Shown here: piece by piece, positions 18,527 to 27,841 of the stretch
How positions within the stretch are numbered: the stretch's first letter is position 1
Layout: every line of letters starts with the position of its first letter
From: MPNO01 sp965205995
GTDB taxonomy: Bacteria > Pseudomonadota > Alphaproteobacteria > MPNO01
Assembly: GCA_965205995.1 (NCBI GenBank)
Contig: OZ242200.1
Location: forward strand, 1,488,001 to 1,552,000
Reading direction: 5' to 3'
DNA: 64,000 bases
The notes under the pieces: model-generated
Database searches by the model: none
The model's input: only the letters and a program-made list of their open reading frames with translations
What the model was told of the DNA's origin: nothing
Position numbers and translations under genes: made by a program

Positions 18527-21169
18527 ATGACCAAACGGATGCTGATCGACGGCACCCACCCCGAAGAGGTGCGTGTCGTCATCTCCAGTGCGAACCGGCT
18601 GGACGAATATGACGTCGAGACGTCTACGAAACGCCAGTTCAAGGGAAACATCTATCTAGCCAAAGTCACCCGGGTCGAGCCGTCCTTGCAGGCGGCATTC
18701 GTCGATTTCGGCGGCGACCGGCATGGCTTCCTGGCGTTCAACGACATTCACCCCGACTACTTCCAGATCCCGGTCGAGGACCGCGAAGCGCTGGTCGCCG
18801 CCGAGAACGCGGAGGGCGGGAACGAGTTCGTCGCCCAGGCGCTGATCGACGAGATCGACAGCACGGTGGAGGAGATGTCCGACACCGACGGGCCGGATGG
18901 CGATGAAGCCGAAGCGGTCGAGGACGAGACCGACGCCGCGATCGCCGAGGACACCGGCGCGCCGGTAGCGGATATCGCGACCGCGGACACCGGTGCTTCG
19001 GAGGATTCGTTGGATTCGGCGGATTCGACGGAGGCAAACGGCGAGGCGCAGGCCGACGCCGCCGCCGCCGAGGGGACGGAAGACGCTGCCGAGGCCGAGA
19101 ACGGCGAAAATGGGTCCGGGCGGGAGAGCCTCACGCCCCCGCGCCGGCGCCGCCGGGGGCGCAAGCGCAGTGACGGCGACAGCGACGGCGCCGCCGAATC
19201 CGGGTCGGGGCGCCGCCGGGCGCGGCGCTACAAGATCCAGGAAGTCGTCAAGCGGAACCAGATCATCCTGGTCCAGGTGGTCAAGGAAGAGCGCGGCAAC
19301 AAGGGGGCCGCTCTGACCAGTTACATCTCCCTCGCCGGACGCTACTGCGTCCTGATGCCCAACACCGCGCGCGGCGGCGGTATCTCGCGCAAGATCACCA
19401 ACGCGAATGAGCGGCGCAAGCTCAAGAAGATCATCGAAGATCTCGAGATCCAGAACGGCATGGGCGTCATCATGCGGACCGCCGGCACCGAACGGAGCAA
19501 GGCGGAAATCAAGCGCGATTTCGAGTATTTGAGCCGTACCTGGGACGACGTGCGCGAACGGACCTTCAACTCGATCGCGCCGACCCTGGTCTATGAGGAC
19601 GCGAGCCTGATCAAGCGCGCCATCCGCGACCTCTACACCAGGGATGTGGAGGAAGTCCTCGTCGACGGGGTGGAGTCCTACCAGACCGCCAAGAAATACA
19701 TGCGGATGCTGATGCCGAGCCACGCCAAGCGCGTCCAGCGCTATCGCGAGGCCGATATCCCCCTGTTCCACCGCTATCAGATCGAGGGTCAACTCGACGC
19801 GATCCACAACCCGGTGGTGCAGCTAAAGTCGGGCGGTTACGTCGTCATCCAGGCAACCGAGGCGCTGGTCTCCATCGACGTGAACTCCGGCCGGTCGACG
19901 CGCGAGCGCAATATCGAGGAAACCGCGGTCAACACCAATATCGAGGCAGCCGAGGAGATCGCCCGCCAGCTCAGGCTCCGGGACCTGGCCGGGCTCGTGG
20001 TCATCGACTTCATCGATATGCAGGAAGGGCGCCATCTACGCCAGGTCGAGCGCCGTCTGAAGGACGCGATGAAGGCGGATCGGGCGCGGATCCAGATTGG
20101 CCGGATCAGCGGTTTCGGCTTGCTGGAGCTGTCGCGTCAGAGGCTGCGCCCGAGCCTGCAGGAGGCGAGCACCCAGACCTGCCCCCATTGCCGGGGGGTC
20201 GGGTTCGTCCGTTCGACCGAATCGATGGCGCTCCAGGTGCTGCGTGCGCTGGAAGAAGAGGGCATGCGCCACCGCTTGAGCGAAATCACCGTTTCGATCC
20301 CGGGGCTGGTCGCCTTGTACGTGCTCAACAACAAGCGGCCGATGCTGGCGGATATCGAAAACCGCCACGGTTTCCGCATCACGCTGCTCGGCGACGAAAG
20401 CGTGGTTCCGCCCGACATGGTGATCGAGCGCGTGCGGGCGACCGCGCCCGAGGACGCGGAACGTTCGGCGGCGGCGGAGGAGGACCAGCCCGCAAAGTCC
20501 GAGGAGACGGCGCCCGCGGAAGAGGGTGAGAAGAAGCGCTCGCGGCGCCGGCGCTCGCGGCGCAAGCCCGCTGCCGAGGCGGCCGCGGAAACCGGCGCCG
20601 AGACGATCGCGCAGCCCGATACGGAAAGCGCGGCCGCCGAATCCGGCGACGCGGACGCAGACGCGGCCGAAACCGAGAAGCGGCCGAGCCGGAAGCGTTC
20701 GGCGCGCCGCGGCGGGCGCCGGCGGTCGGCGCGTGGCGCCAAGACGGAGGCCGGGGAGGCCGCGGTGGCCGCGGTGGCGGAGCCGGACAACGCCGAGACA
20801 TCCGCCCCGGCGGCAAATGGAGACGGCGCGCCCGAACCGATGCCAGCCGCGGAACCTCCACCCGCACCGGCTCCAGAGCCGGTTCCGGCGCCGGAGCCGG
20901 TAGCGGCGGCAGAGCCGGCGCCCGAACCGATGGCCGTTTTCGCACCTGAACCGGTCGCCGTTTTCGCGCCCGAACCGGAGCCCGTAGCGGCTCCAGAGCC
21001 GACGCCCGAACCGGTAGCCGTTTTCGCGCCCGAACCGGTCGCCGTTTCCGCGCCGGAACCGGCGCCGGCGGTGGCCGCGCTCGCCGCCGATGCGGCGGGT
21101 GGAAATTCCGCGGACCCGGCGGACGACCGTCCGAAACGGCGCGGCTGGTGGCAGAAGATCGTCAAGTAG
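18527..21169 (+). CDS. rne: Ribonuclease E/G family endoribonuclease
   Basis: Main endoribonuclease for mRNA decay and rRNA/tRNA processing. The start (MTKRMLIDGTHPEEVRVVIS, GGAG seven bases upstream) leads into an S1 domain interrupted by an acidic, low-complexity insertion (about residues 75-235) ending in a PPRRRRRGRKR basic cluster. Catalytic DNase I-like residues lie in LVVIDFIDM, and the zinc-link CPHC is near residue 551. The C-terminal third is disordered: basic RSRRK patches, then Pro-Ala-Glu-Pro repeats, ending in RRGWWQKIVK, a typical alphaproteobacterial RNase E tail and likely degradosome scaffold. 880 residues. Its stop overlaps the convergent aminotransferase gene by eight bases. 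Confidence 0.96.
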   Translation: MTKRMLIDGTHPEEVRVVISSANRLDEYDVETSTKRQFKGNIYLAKVTRVEPSLQAAFVDFGGDRHGFLAFNDIHPDYFQIPVEDREALVAAENAEGGNEFVAQALIDEIDSTVEEMSDTDGPDGDEAEAVEDETDAAIAEDTGAPVADIATADTGASEDSLDSADSTEANGEAQADAAAAEGTEDAAEAENGENGSGRESLTPPRRRRRGRKRSDGDSDGAAESGSGRRRARRYKIQEVVKRNQIILVQVVKEERGNKGAALTSYISLAGRYCVLMPNTARGGGISRKITNANERRKLKKIIEDLEIQNGMGVIMRTAGTERSKAEIKRDFEYLSRTWDDVRERTFNSIAPTLVYEDASLIKRAIRDLYTRDVEEVLVDGVESYQTAKKYMRMLMPSHAKRVQRYREADIPLFHRYQIEGQLDAIHNPVVQLKSGGYVVIQATEALVSIDVNSGRSTRERNIEETAVNTNIEAAEEIARQLRLRDLAGLVVIDFIDMQEGRHLRQVERRLKDAMKADRARIQIGRISGFGLLELSRQRLRPSLQEASTQTCPHCRGVGFVRSTESMALQVLRALEEEGMRHRLSEITVSIPGLVALYVLNNKRPMLADIENRHGFRITLLGDESVVPPDMVIERVRATAPEDAERSAAAEEDQPAKSEETAPAEEGEKKRSRRRRSRRKPAAEAAAETGAETIAQPDTESAAAESGDADADAAETEKRPSRKRSARRGGRRRSARGAKTEAGEAAVAAVAEPDNAETSAPAANGDGAPEPMPAAEPPPAPAPEPVPAPEPVAAAEPAPEPMAVFAPEPVAVFAPEPEPVAAPEPTPEPVAVFAPEPVAVSAPEPAPAVAALAADAAGGNSADPADDRPKRRGWWQKIVK

Positions 21170-22340
21170 CCGGCGCGGAGCCTGCTCGCAAATTCCCCGC
21201 CGCCCAGGCTTCGAGCCGCGCCAGCGCCTCGCGCATGTCCTGTTGCGATCCGGCGAAGGAAAGCCGCACATAGCCGCCGCCGCGGCGCCGGTCGAAATCG
21301 AGACCCGGCGCGACCGCGACCCCGGCCTCGGCGAGCAGGCGGCGGCTCAACTCCCGGCTGTCGAAGCCGAACGCGCCGACATCGGCATAGAGATAGAACG
21401 CACCGTCGGCGGGCGCGAAGCGGGCGAAGCCGATCGGCGGCAATCCGGCGAGCAGGATCGCCCGGTTCTCCGCGTAGCGGGCGACATTCCGGTCCAGCTC
21501 GTCGGTGCAGTCGAAGGCCGCGATTGCGGCATGCTGCGCCAGCGTCGGCGGCGAGATGAAGAGGTTCTGGGCCAGGCATTCGACCGGCCGGCCGAGATCT
21601 TCCGGCACCACCATCCAGCCGATGCGCCAGCCGGTCATCGAGAAGTATTTGGAGAAGCTGTTGACGATCACCGCATCGTCGGTGAAGCGGAGCGCGGTGT
21701 CGGCCGCGCCCTCATAGGCGATGCCGTGATAGATCTCATCCGAGACCAGGCGGATCCCGCGATGGGCGCAATAGCCCGCAAGGGCGGCGAGCGCGGCGCG
21801 GTCGAGCATCGTCCCGGTGGGGTTGGCCGGGCTGGCTACGATCAGCCCGTCGAGCCGGGCTTCGGCGTCCAGCAGCGCCGGCGTCGGCTGAAACCGGGAC
21901 CCGGGCCCGGTCTCGATGCAGACCGCCTCGATGCCGAGCGCGGACAGGATATTCCGGTAGGCCGGGTAGCCGGGTTCGGCCAGGGCAACGCGGTCGCCGG
22001 GATCGAAGGCGGCGAGAAAGGCGAGCAGGAATCCGCCGGACGATCCGGTGGTAACGACGATCCGCGCCGGGTCCGCATCGATTCCGTAGCGCTCGCGATA
22101 GTGGCGGGCGATCCGCAGCCGAAGGTCGCGGATTCCGGTCGCGTCGGTGTAGCCGAGCGGATCGGTCTCCAGCACGGCAGCGGCCGCGTCGAGCACGGCG
22201 CGCGGCGCGGGCGTCGCCGGCTGTCCGACTTCGAGATGAACGATGTCCTCGCCGACCGCCGCGCGTTCGTTCGCCGCGCGCATCACGTCCATCACGATGA
22301 ATGGCGGGACCGCCCCGCGGGCGGCGCGCTTCAGGGCCAT
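21162..22340 (-). CDS. Pyridoxal phosphate-dependent aminotransferase, class I/II
   Basis: A 392-residue fold-type I aminotransferase. Visible signatures are VTTGSSGGFLLAFLA (cofactor phosphate site), SPANPTGT, LVSDEIYHGI (Asp against the pyridine nitrogen) and VNSFSKYFSMTGWRIGW with the Schiff-base lysine; the substrate-binding Arg is in GYVRLSFAGS. It resembles aspartate/aromatic aminotransferase-like proteins, but the amino donor cannot be read from the sequence. The next gene, encoding the gamma-glutamyltransferase, ends two bases upstream on the same strand, so the two are probably cotranscribed. Confidence 0.92.
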   Translation of the reverse strand: MALKRAARGAVPPFIVMDVMRAANERAAVGEDIVHLEVGQPATPAPRAVLDAAAAVLETDPLGYTDATGIRDLRLRIARHYRERYGIDADPARIVVTTGSSGGFLLAFLAAFDPGDRVALAEPGYPAYRNILSALGIEAVCIETGPGSRFQPTPALLDAEARLDGLIVASPANPTGTMLDRAALAALAGYCAHRGIRLVSDEIYHGIAYEGAADTALRFTDDAVIVNSFSKYFSMTGWRIGWMVVPEDLGRPVECLAQNLFISPPTLAQHAAIAAFDCTDELDRNVARYAENRAILLAGLPPIGFARFAPADGAFYLYADVGAFGFDSRELSRRLLAEAGVAVAPGLDFDRRRGGGYVRLSFAGSQQDMREALARLEAWAAGNLRAGSAPAT

Positions 22341-22341
22341 G

Positions 22342-23814
22342 CTACCGCCCCGCGTTCACCGCATGGCCGAATCCGCGCGGATCGACGCCGTAGCGGCAGG
22401 TCTCAGGGCTGCGCCTGCTACCGCCCGAGCAATGGATCGCGTTGACGCGGCCGAGCGTGCCGCCGGTGGCGATCCTGACCCCACGGTCGCGCAAGGGCGC
22501 CGCGGCGGCATCGGCGATCCCTGGCTCGGCATGGACCGTGCGCGACCGGCCGTCGGCGGCGAGGCGGCGAGCGGCGAGCGCCGTTGCGACCGGCCGGCCG
22601 TCGACGAGAATGCCCCCGGCGACCCGGACCAGCGCGGCGGCGGAGGCCGGTCCGCCGGACGCCGCGGCGGCGAAAAAGCTGTTGCGGGTATTCGAATTGC
22701 TGACAAGCGCGATGGATGCGCCTTCGATCCCCGCCCCGGGCCCGGGCGCCGGAGCGAACGCACCGATGCCGGGGAGCATCCTGCCGGTTCCGAAGGGCCC
22801 GTTCATCGACAGCCAACAGGCGACAGCCCCGCCGGCGCGGTCGATTACCGCGAATCCCGTGGTCCCGCTCCGATCCGGGGGAGGCGAATCGCCGGCGGGC
22901 GGCTTCCTCGCCGCGGCGAGCGCCGCCTCGGCGACCGCAGTGGCCTTCCGGGCGTCATCGGCGCGCCGATACGCGCCTTCGACGAAGAGCCGCCGCCACA
23001 ACCCGGCCGCCGCCGAGGATGGCACCATGCTGACCGCATGATCGCCGAACCCGAAGTGCTGCGGTTCGCGCCACGCCGGCGTCGCGCCGTGCAGCGCCCC
23101 GATCGGCAGCCGGGCGCCGATCGCGGTGGCCGAATCGGCATAGCGGCGCGCCAGGGGTCCGTTGTAGAGGGCGCCCGCCCCCTTGAACCGCAATTGGCCG
23201 ATAACCGTGGCGAGCGCGACCTGTTCCAGCCGGTCTCCTTCCCGCAGCGGGCTGCCGTCAGGTTTGAAAAACTGGGCGCGCGCGCGCTTGTCGCGGCGGA
23301 GCTGTGCCGCGTTGGCGGCGATCGACCGCGCCAGTGCACGCGATATCCGATGACCGAAACGCGCGATCCGTTCGCCCGGCAGGACCAGCTGCTGCCAGCT
23401 CAGCTGCCCGAAACGCGCGTGCAGGGCGGCCATGCCGCGGGCATTGCCGGGCGGCGCGATGCCGGACCCTGTACCCGCCGACCCCGCCATCCGCGCCAGG
23501 CTGAAATCGATCAATCCGGTCTGGTTGCTCGGAGCGTCATAGGCGATGCAAACCCCGCCGCCGCCAAGACCCGCCGCGGCAGGATAGGTCGCGGCAAGCG
23601 CGAAATAGAGCGCCACCGCAGCGTCGGCCACGTTTCCGCCGGCGGACAGCGTGTCGCGCGCGACCAGGGCGGCGGTCGGCTCATCGGCGACGGCACCGCC
23701 GAAACTGCCGGCGATATGGCCGACCACACCCAGGGGTTTGGATCCGGTCCCGCACCCGGCCAGCAGTGGAATGATCGCGACGATGATTGTATTACGACGG
23801 AAATTGACCCACAT
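22342..23814 (-). CDS. Gamma-glutamyltransferase family lipoprotein
   Basis: Glutathione hydrolase/gamma-glutamyl transferase type Ntn hydrolase, about 490 residues. The N-terminus MWVNFRRNTIIVAIIPLLAGCGTG is a lipoprotein signal with lipobox LAGC, so it is probably membrane-tethered in the periplasm. The large-subunit start AGGNVADAAVALYFALAATYPAAAGLGGGG and the nucleophile region GTTGFAVIDRAGG (Thr-Thr, expected autocleavage site) are visible. A start 15 codons upstream is possible but would hide the lipoprotein signal and overlap the divergent M48 gene. The protein is shorter than typical GGT (about 560). Confidence 0.85.
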   Translation of the reverse strand: MWVNFRRNTIIVAIIPLLAGCGTGSKPLGVVGHIAGSFGGAVADEPTAALVARDTLSAGGNVADAAVALYFALAATYPAAAGLGGGGVCIAYDAPSNQTGLIDFSLARMAGSAGTGSGIAPPGNARGMAALHARFGQLSWQQLVLPGERIARFGHRISRALARSIAANAAQLRRDKRARAQFFKPDGSPLREGDRLEQVALATVIGQLRFKGAGALYNGPLARRYADSATAIGARLPIGALHGATPAWREPQHFGFGDHAVSMVPSSAAAGLWRRLFVEGAYRRADDARKATAVAEAALAAARKPPAGDSPPPDRSGTTGFAVIDRAGGAVACWLSMNGPFGTGRMLPGIGAFAPAPGPGAGIEGASIALVSNSNTRNSFFAAAASGGPASAAALVRVAGGILVDGRPVATALAARRLAADGRSRTVHAEPGIADAAAAPLRDRGVRIATGGTLGRVNAIHCSGGSRRSPETCRYGVDPRGFGHAVNAGR

Positions 23815-23839
23815 ACGCTTGGACAGGCCTAGGAGTTCG

Positions 23840-25216
23840 ATGTTCCGTACTCGTTTCATTCGCCTCGCCGCGTGGGTGAAGGCCGTGGGCGGCGCGTTGC
23901 TGATCGCGGGCGCCGCGCCGACGATCGCTGCCGAAAACGTACAGATCTACGATACCGAGATCGAGAACATTATCCGTTCCTATCTCGAACCGATCCTCGA
24001 CGCGGCAGGCGTCGAACCCGGTTCGGTGCGCCTCCATTTGCTCCGGTCGGACGCGCCGAATGCGTTCGTCTCGCGCGGGCGCCGCATGTTTCTGACCACC
24101 GGTCTGCTGCGCAGGACCACCCATCCGGGGCAGGTGATCGGAGTGCTCGCCCACGAGACGGGTCACATCGCGGGCGGTCATCTGGCGAGGCTCGATTCGA
24201 TGCTCCGCGACGCCGCCGTGCCGACGCTGATGAGCGCGGTGATTGGCGCCGTGCTCGGCACGTTGTCGGGCGATGCCGGGGTGGCCATCGCGACGATGAG
24301 CGCGGGCCAGCATTTGGTCCGGTCCCAGCTCCTCTCCTTCAGCCGCACCCAGGAACGTTCGGCGGACCGGGCGGCCGTCCATTTGCTCGACCGGACCGGC
24401 CAGTCGAGCCACGGCCTGCTCGAATTCATGGAAATTCTCGACGACTACCAGAGCCTCTTCGCCAGCCGGAAGGAACAGGAGCAGCTGAGCTACCGCGTCA
24501 CCCACCCGTTGACCCGTGACCGGATCGAGTTTCTCCGCAACCATGTCATAAATTCGCAACACTCCAATATCGCTTACCCGGCGCCGGTCGTCACCGCGCA
24601 TAAGCGAATGGTCGCCAAGCTCGACGGGTTCATCGACCCACCGGCCCGGACGTTCCGCAAATACCCGGCCGGCGACACATCCGTGCCGGCGCGCTACGGC
24701 CGCGCCGTTGCCCATTATCGTCGGGCGGATTTCGCGAAAGCGCTGGCTGCCGTCTCGGCGCTGATCGCCGACTTCCCGGAGGATCCCTATTTCCTCGAGT
24801 TCAAGGGCCAGATCCTGCTGGAGAGCGGCAAGGTCGCCGACGCCCTGCCCTATTACCGGCTCGCGGTCGAGAAACTACCCGATGCGCCGCTGCTGCGTAT
24901 CGGGCTTGCCCATACCATGATCGAGACCGGCCGGGAACCGCTGCTCAAGTCGGCGATCGCGAATCTGGAAGAGGCGATTCGCTACGACGACACCATCGTC
25001 CTCGCCTGGCGACTCGCCGCGACCGCCTATGGCAGGTCGGGACGGCTGGGCGACGCCGCGCTCGCCTCGGCCGAGTTCGCGATGCGCACCGGCCGGCTGG
25101 ACGATGCGACGTTGCTGGCGGAACGGGCGAGGCGGCTCTCCAAGGAGGGCTCGACGGGCCGCCTGCGGGCGGAGGATCTGCTGGACATGCTGAAGCGCGG
25201 GAAGCGCGGCCGGTGA
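23840..25216 (+). CDS. Periplasmic M48 zinc metallopeptidase with TPR repeats (BepA/YfgC-like)
   Basis: A 458-residue protein with a signal sequence (residues 1-30, ending APTIAAE), an M48 domain with HETGH (zinc histidines and catalytic Glu) around residue 111 and a third ligand in ERSADRAAVHLL, and C-terminal TPR repeats (from about residue 295). This is the layout of BepA, which degrades or helps assemble outer-membrane beta-barrel proteins. The ATG has AGGAG four bases upstream. The GGT gene is divergent with only 25 bases between starts. The DsbA-like gene follows closely. Confidence 0.93.
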   Translation: MFRTRFIRLAAWVKAVGGALLIAGAAPTIAAENVQIYDTEIENIIRSYLEPILDAAGVEPGSVRLHLLRSDAPNAFVSRGRRMFLTTGLLRRTTHPGQVIGVLAHETGHIAGGHLARLDSMLRDAAVPTLMSAVIGAVLGTLSGDAGVAIATMSAGQHLVRSQLLSFSRTQERSADRAAVHLLDRTGQSSHGLLEFMEILDDYQSLFASRKEQEQLSYRVTHPLTRDRIEFLRNHVINSQHSNIAYPAPVVTAHKRMVAKLDGFIDPPARTFRKYPAGDTSVPARYGRAVAHYRRADFAKALAAVSALIADFPEDPYFLEFKGQILLESGKVADALPYYRLAVEKLPDAPLLRIGLAHTMIETGREPLLKSAIANLEEAIRYDDTIVLAWRLAATAYGRSGRLGDAALASAEFAMRTGRLDDATLLAERARRLSKEGSTGRLRAEDLLDMLKRGKRGR

Positions 25217-25299
25217 TCGGCGTTACCGCCCGGACCCGGTGTGGTAGGCTGGCGGCGGCCTCCGCAAGCGGCGCGGGACAACCGGTTCGGAGAAGCAGG

Positions 25300-26067
25300 A
25301 TGCGCCTTTGGGCTCTGGTGGCGATATGTGCGATCGCGGCGGCGGGCGCCCTCCCCGTCTCCGCGGCCGAGATGACGGCGGAGCGGCGCAAGGCCATCGA
25401 AAACGTCGTCGAATCCTATCTGCTGCGAAATCCGGAGGTGGTCGAGCGCGCGATGCGGGCGTTGGAGGCCAAGCGCGAGGCGGCGAAGGAACGCGCCGGG
25501 GCGGCCGCGGTGGAAAAATATCGGCGGGATCTGTTCGAATCGCCGGCCTCTCCCATCGGCGGCAATGTCGACGGCGACGTCACCGTGGTCGAGTTCTTCG
25601 ACTATCGCTGCGGCGTGTGCCGGCGGGTGCATCCGATCGTCGCCGAGCTCACCGCATCGGACGGCAAGATCCGCAGAGTCTATGTGGAGTGGCCGATTCT
25701 CGGTCCGGAGTCGGTCTTCGCCGCGCGCGCGGCGCTCGCCTCCCGCAATCAGGGCGGGGCGAAATATTTGCGGTTCCACGATCTCATGATGGAATCGCGG
25801 GGCCAGCTCGACAAAGGCAAGGTCCTGTCCCTCGCCGAGAAGGCGGGGCTCGACCGGCGACGGCTGGAACGCGACCTCGATGCGCCGGAGATCGCCCGCA
25901 TCATCAACCGCAACTACGCCATCGCCGACGCGCTCGACCTCGACGGGACGCCGTCCTTCGTGATCGGCAGGAAGGTGATTCGCGGCGGGCGCGATCTGAA
26001 CACGATGCGCCAGTTCGTCGCGGATGCGCGCAAGGCGGCCCAGGACGGAGCGTCCAAGACCCGATAG
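25300..26067 (+). CDS. DsbA-family thioredoxin-fold oxidoreductase
   Basis: Periplasmic disulfide oxidoreductase or isomerase, 255 residues. It has a signal peptide (MRLWALVAICAIAAAGALPVSA), a helical N-terminal segment ENVVESYLLRNPEVVERAMRAL like the ScsC/DsbA-family oligomerisation region, and a thioredoxin fold with the active site CGVC in EFFDYRCGVCRRVHP. The cis-Pro loop is in DGTPSFVIG. The ATG at 25300 has GGAGA upstream. It sits 83 bases after the M48 peptidase gene, a frequent alphaproteobacterial pairing before aroQ-accBC. Confidence 0.93.
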   Translation: MRLWALVAICAIAAAGALPVSAAEMTAERRKAIENVVESYLLRNPEVVERAMRALEAKREAAKERAGAAAVEKYRRDLFESPASPIGGNVDGDVTVVEFFDYRCGVCRRVHPIVAELTASDGKIRRVYVEWPILGPESVFAARAALASRNQGGAKYLRFHDLMMESRGQLDKGKVLSLAEKAGLDRRRLERDLDAPEIARIINRNYAIADALDLDGTPSFVIGRKVIRGGRDLNTMRQFVADARKAAQDGASKTR

Positions 26068-26080
26068 CGGGAAATCCGGG

Positions 26081-27211
26081 CTAAATGTAGTATTCGTCGA
26101 GCGGCGGAAAGCCGTTGAACCCGACCGAGGCGTAGCTTGCGGTGTAGGCGCCGGCGCTCAGGATCTCGATCCTGTCGCCGACCTCGAGCGCAAGCGGAAG
26201 CTCATACCCCGCGTTCTCGTACAGCATGTCGACCTCGTCGCAGGTCGGCCCGGCGATCGCCACCGGCCCGGCCGGTCCGCCGTCTCGCCCGGTGCGCAGC
26301 CGGTACTGGATCGCCTCGCCGAGGGCTTCCGGCAGCCCGCCGAAACGCCCGATATCGAGATAGACCCAGCGCCTTTCGTCGTCATAGGATTTGCGCGAAA
26401 TCAGCACGATCTCGGTCTGGATGATGCCCGCGTCGCCCGGAATGCAGCGCCCCGGCTCGATCATCGTCCGCGGCAGGTGGTTGCCGAAATGCCGGGTCAT
26501 CGCGGTGGAAATCGCTTCGCCGTAGCGTTCCACCGGGGGCGCATCCTGGCGGTAGCGCGCCGGGAACCCGCCGCCGAGATTGATCGTCTTCAACTCGATG
26601 CCGCGCCGGTTGAGCGCGGTGAAGATCATCGCCGACCGCCCGATGGCGACATCCCATTGCCCGACATCGCGCTGCTGCGAGCCGACATGGAAGGACAGTC
26701 CACAGGGATCGAGCCCGATCGCGCGCGCCCGTTCGAGCAGATCGAGCGCCATGTCGACATGGCAACCGAACTTCTCCGACAACGGCCAGTCGGCGCCGAC
26801 CCCCTCCATCGCGATGCGGCACAGCACCTGGGCGCCGGGGGCCGCGCGCGCGAGCTTGGCGAGCTCGGCCGCGCTGTCGAAAGCGAACAGGCGGACGCCG
26901 TAGCCATGCGCCGTGCGGATGTCGCGTTCCTTCTTGATCGTGCTGCCATAGGCCATCCGCCGGGGCGCGATGCCCAGCGCCCGGCACTGCTCGATCTCGT
27001 AGATGCTGGCAGTGTCGAAATTGGAGCCCAGACGGTCGAGACGCTCGATGATCGGGCGGGCCGGGTTGGCCTTCACCGCGTAGTAGATCTCGGCCGTGGG
27101 CAGGATTTCGGCCAGCGTGCGGTAATTCTCCTCGACGACGTCGAGATCGACCACCAGGCACGGCGTGGCCGGCCGGCGGGCCGCGAGATAGCGTGCGATC
27201 TTCTCGGTCAT
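26081..27211 (-). CDS. Ornithine/lysine decarboxylase-type enzyme (alanine racemase fold)
   Basis: Pyridoxal phosphate enzyme of the group IV decarboxylases, 376 residues, probably making putrescine from ornithine (lysine is an alternative). The cofactor lysine is K47 in YAVKANP, the glycine-rich phosphate loop is INLGGGFPARY, and the C-terminal catalytic Cys-Asp pair is in GPTCDEVD. Length is right for the short bacterial ODC form. It is convergent with the DsbA-like gene and divergent from aroQ. Diaminopimelate decarboxylase is less likely because of the GPTCDE form and the length. Confidence 0.92.
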   Translation of the reverse strand: MTEKIARYLAARRPATPCLVVDLDVVEENYRTLAEILPTAEIYYAVKANPARPIIERLDRLGSNFDTASIYEIEQCRALGIAPRRMAYGSTIKKERDIRTAHGYGVRLFAFDSAAELAKLARAAPGAQVLCRIAMEGVGADWPLSEKFGCHVDMALDLLERARAIGLDPCGLSFHVGSQQRDVGQWDVAIGRSAMIFTALNRRGIELKTINLGGGFPARYRQDAPPVERYGEAISTAMTRHFGNHLPRTMIEPGRCIPGDAGIIQTEIVLISRKSYDDERRWVYLDIGRFGGLPEALGEAIQYRLRTGRDGGPAGPVAIAGPTCDEVDMLYENAGYELPLALEVGDRIEILSAGAYTASYASVGFNGFPPLDEYYI

Positions 27212-27328
27212 CTGGCGCGGTCGCCCTTACCGCCACGGGAACAGGGGCGCCGGTGATAGACGGGGCCGCGGGGGCTGTAAAGCGGATTCGAGCCCGGACC
27301 CGCCTTGGGCCATGCATTCACGCCATCG

Positions 27329-27357
27329 TTGCACATCGAATCCCACCCCCCTATATA
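27329..27357 (+). promoter_or_regulatory. Promoter of the aroQ-accB-accC-aat run
   Basis: TTGCAC (27329-27334) and TATATA (27352-27357) are separated by 17 bases, a near-consensus sigma-70 promoter in otherwise GC-rich DNA. Transcription would start near 27364, about 25 bases before the aroQ GTG. Confidence 0.6.
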
Positions 27358-27389
27358 CAGATGTGCCCTGATACCAGAAGTGAGCGAGC

Positions 27390-27841
27390 GTGGTTCCGCG
27401 CGTCCTCGTCCTGAACGGCCCCAACCTCAATATGCTCGGCGCCAGCCGGAAATCTACGGCCGCGAGACGCTGTCCGAGATCGAGGCGCTGTGCCGCGACA
27501 AGGGGCATGCGCTCGGCGCCGAGATCGACTTTCGGCAGTCAAACCACGAGGGCGAGCTGATCGACTGGATCCACGAGGCGCGCGAGACCCAGGACGCGCT
27601 GGTGATCAACCCGGCGGGGCTTACCCATACGTCCCTGTCCCTGATGGACGCGCTGATCGCATGCGAGCTTCCGGTGATCGAGCTCCATCTGTCCAACCCG
27701 CACCGGCGCGAAGCGTTCCGCCACGACAGCTATGTCTCGAAGGTCGCCGCCGGGGTGATCTGCGGCCTCGGCAGCCACGGCTATGCGCTCGCCGTCGAAG
27801 CCGCAATCCGGCTGGCGTCGCGCGGGGCGGAACCGGGCTGA
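27390..27841 (+). pseudogene. aroQ: Type II 3-dehydroquinate dehydratase, frameshifted near the N-terminus
   Basis: Shikimate pathway enzyme that dehydrates 3-dehydroquinate. The GTG at 27390 opens the expected VPRVLVLNGPNLNMLG, but after CTCGGC (27436-27440) the frame breaks and the family sequence resumes in another frame as RQPEIYGRETLSEIEALC, continuing to the normal end with NPAGLTHTSLSLMDAL and ELHLSNPHRREAFRHDS. Homologues read LGTRQPEIYG, so about four bases appear to be missing, next to the catalytic Arg and Tyr loop. Everything else looks intact, so a sequencing or assembly error is as likely as a real lesion. The accB start overlaps its stop. Confidence 0.8.

Noticed and set aside
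27305..27440. Upstream extension of the aroQ frame to 27305
   Set aside because: The residues before RQPEIYG do not match any dehydroquinase and it would include the promoter; the real N-terminus is in another frame from 27390.
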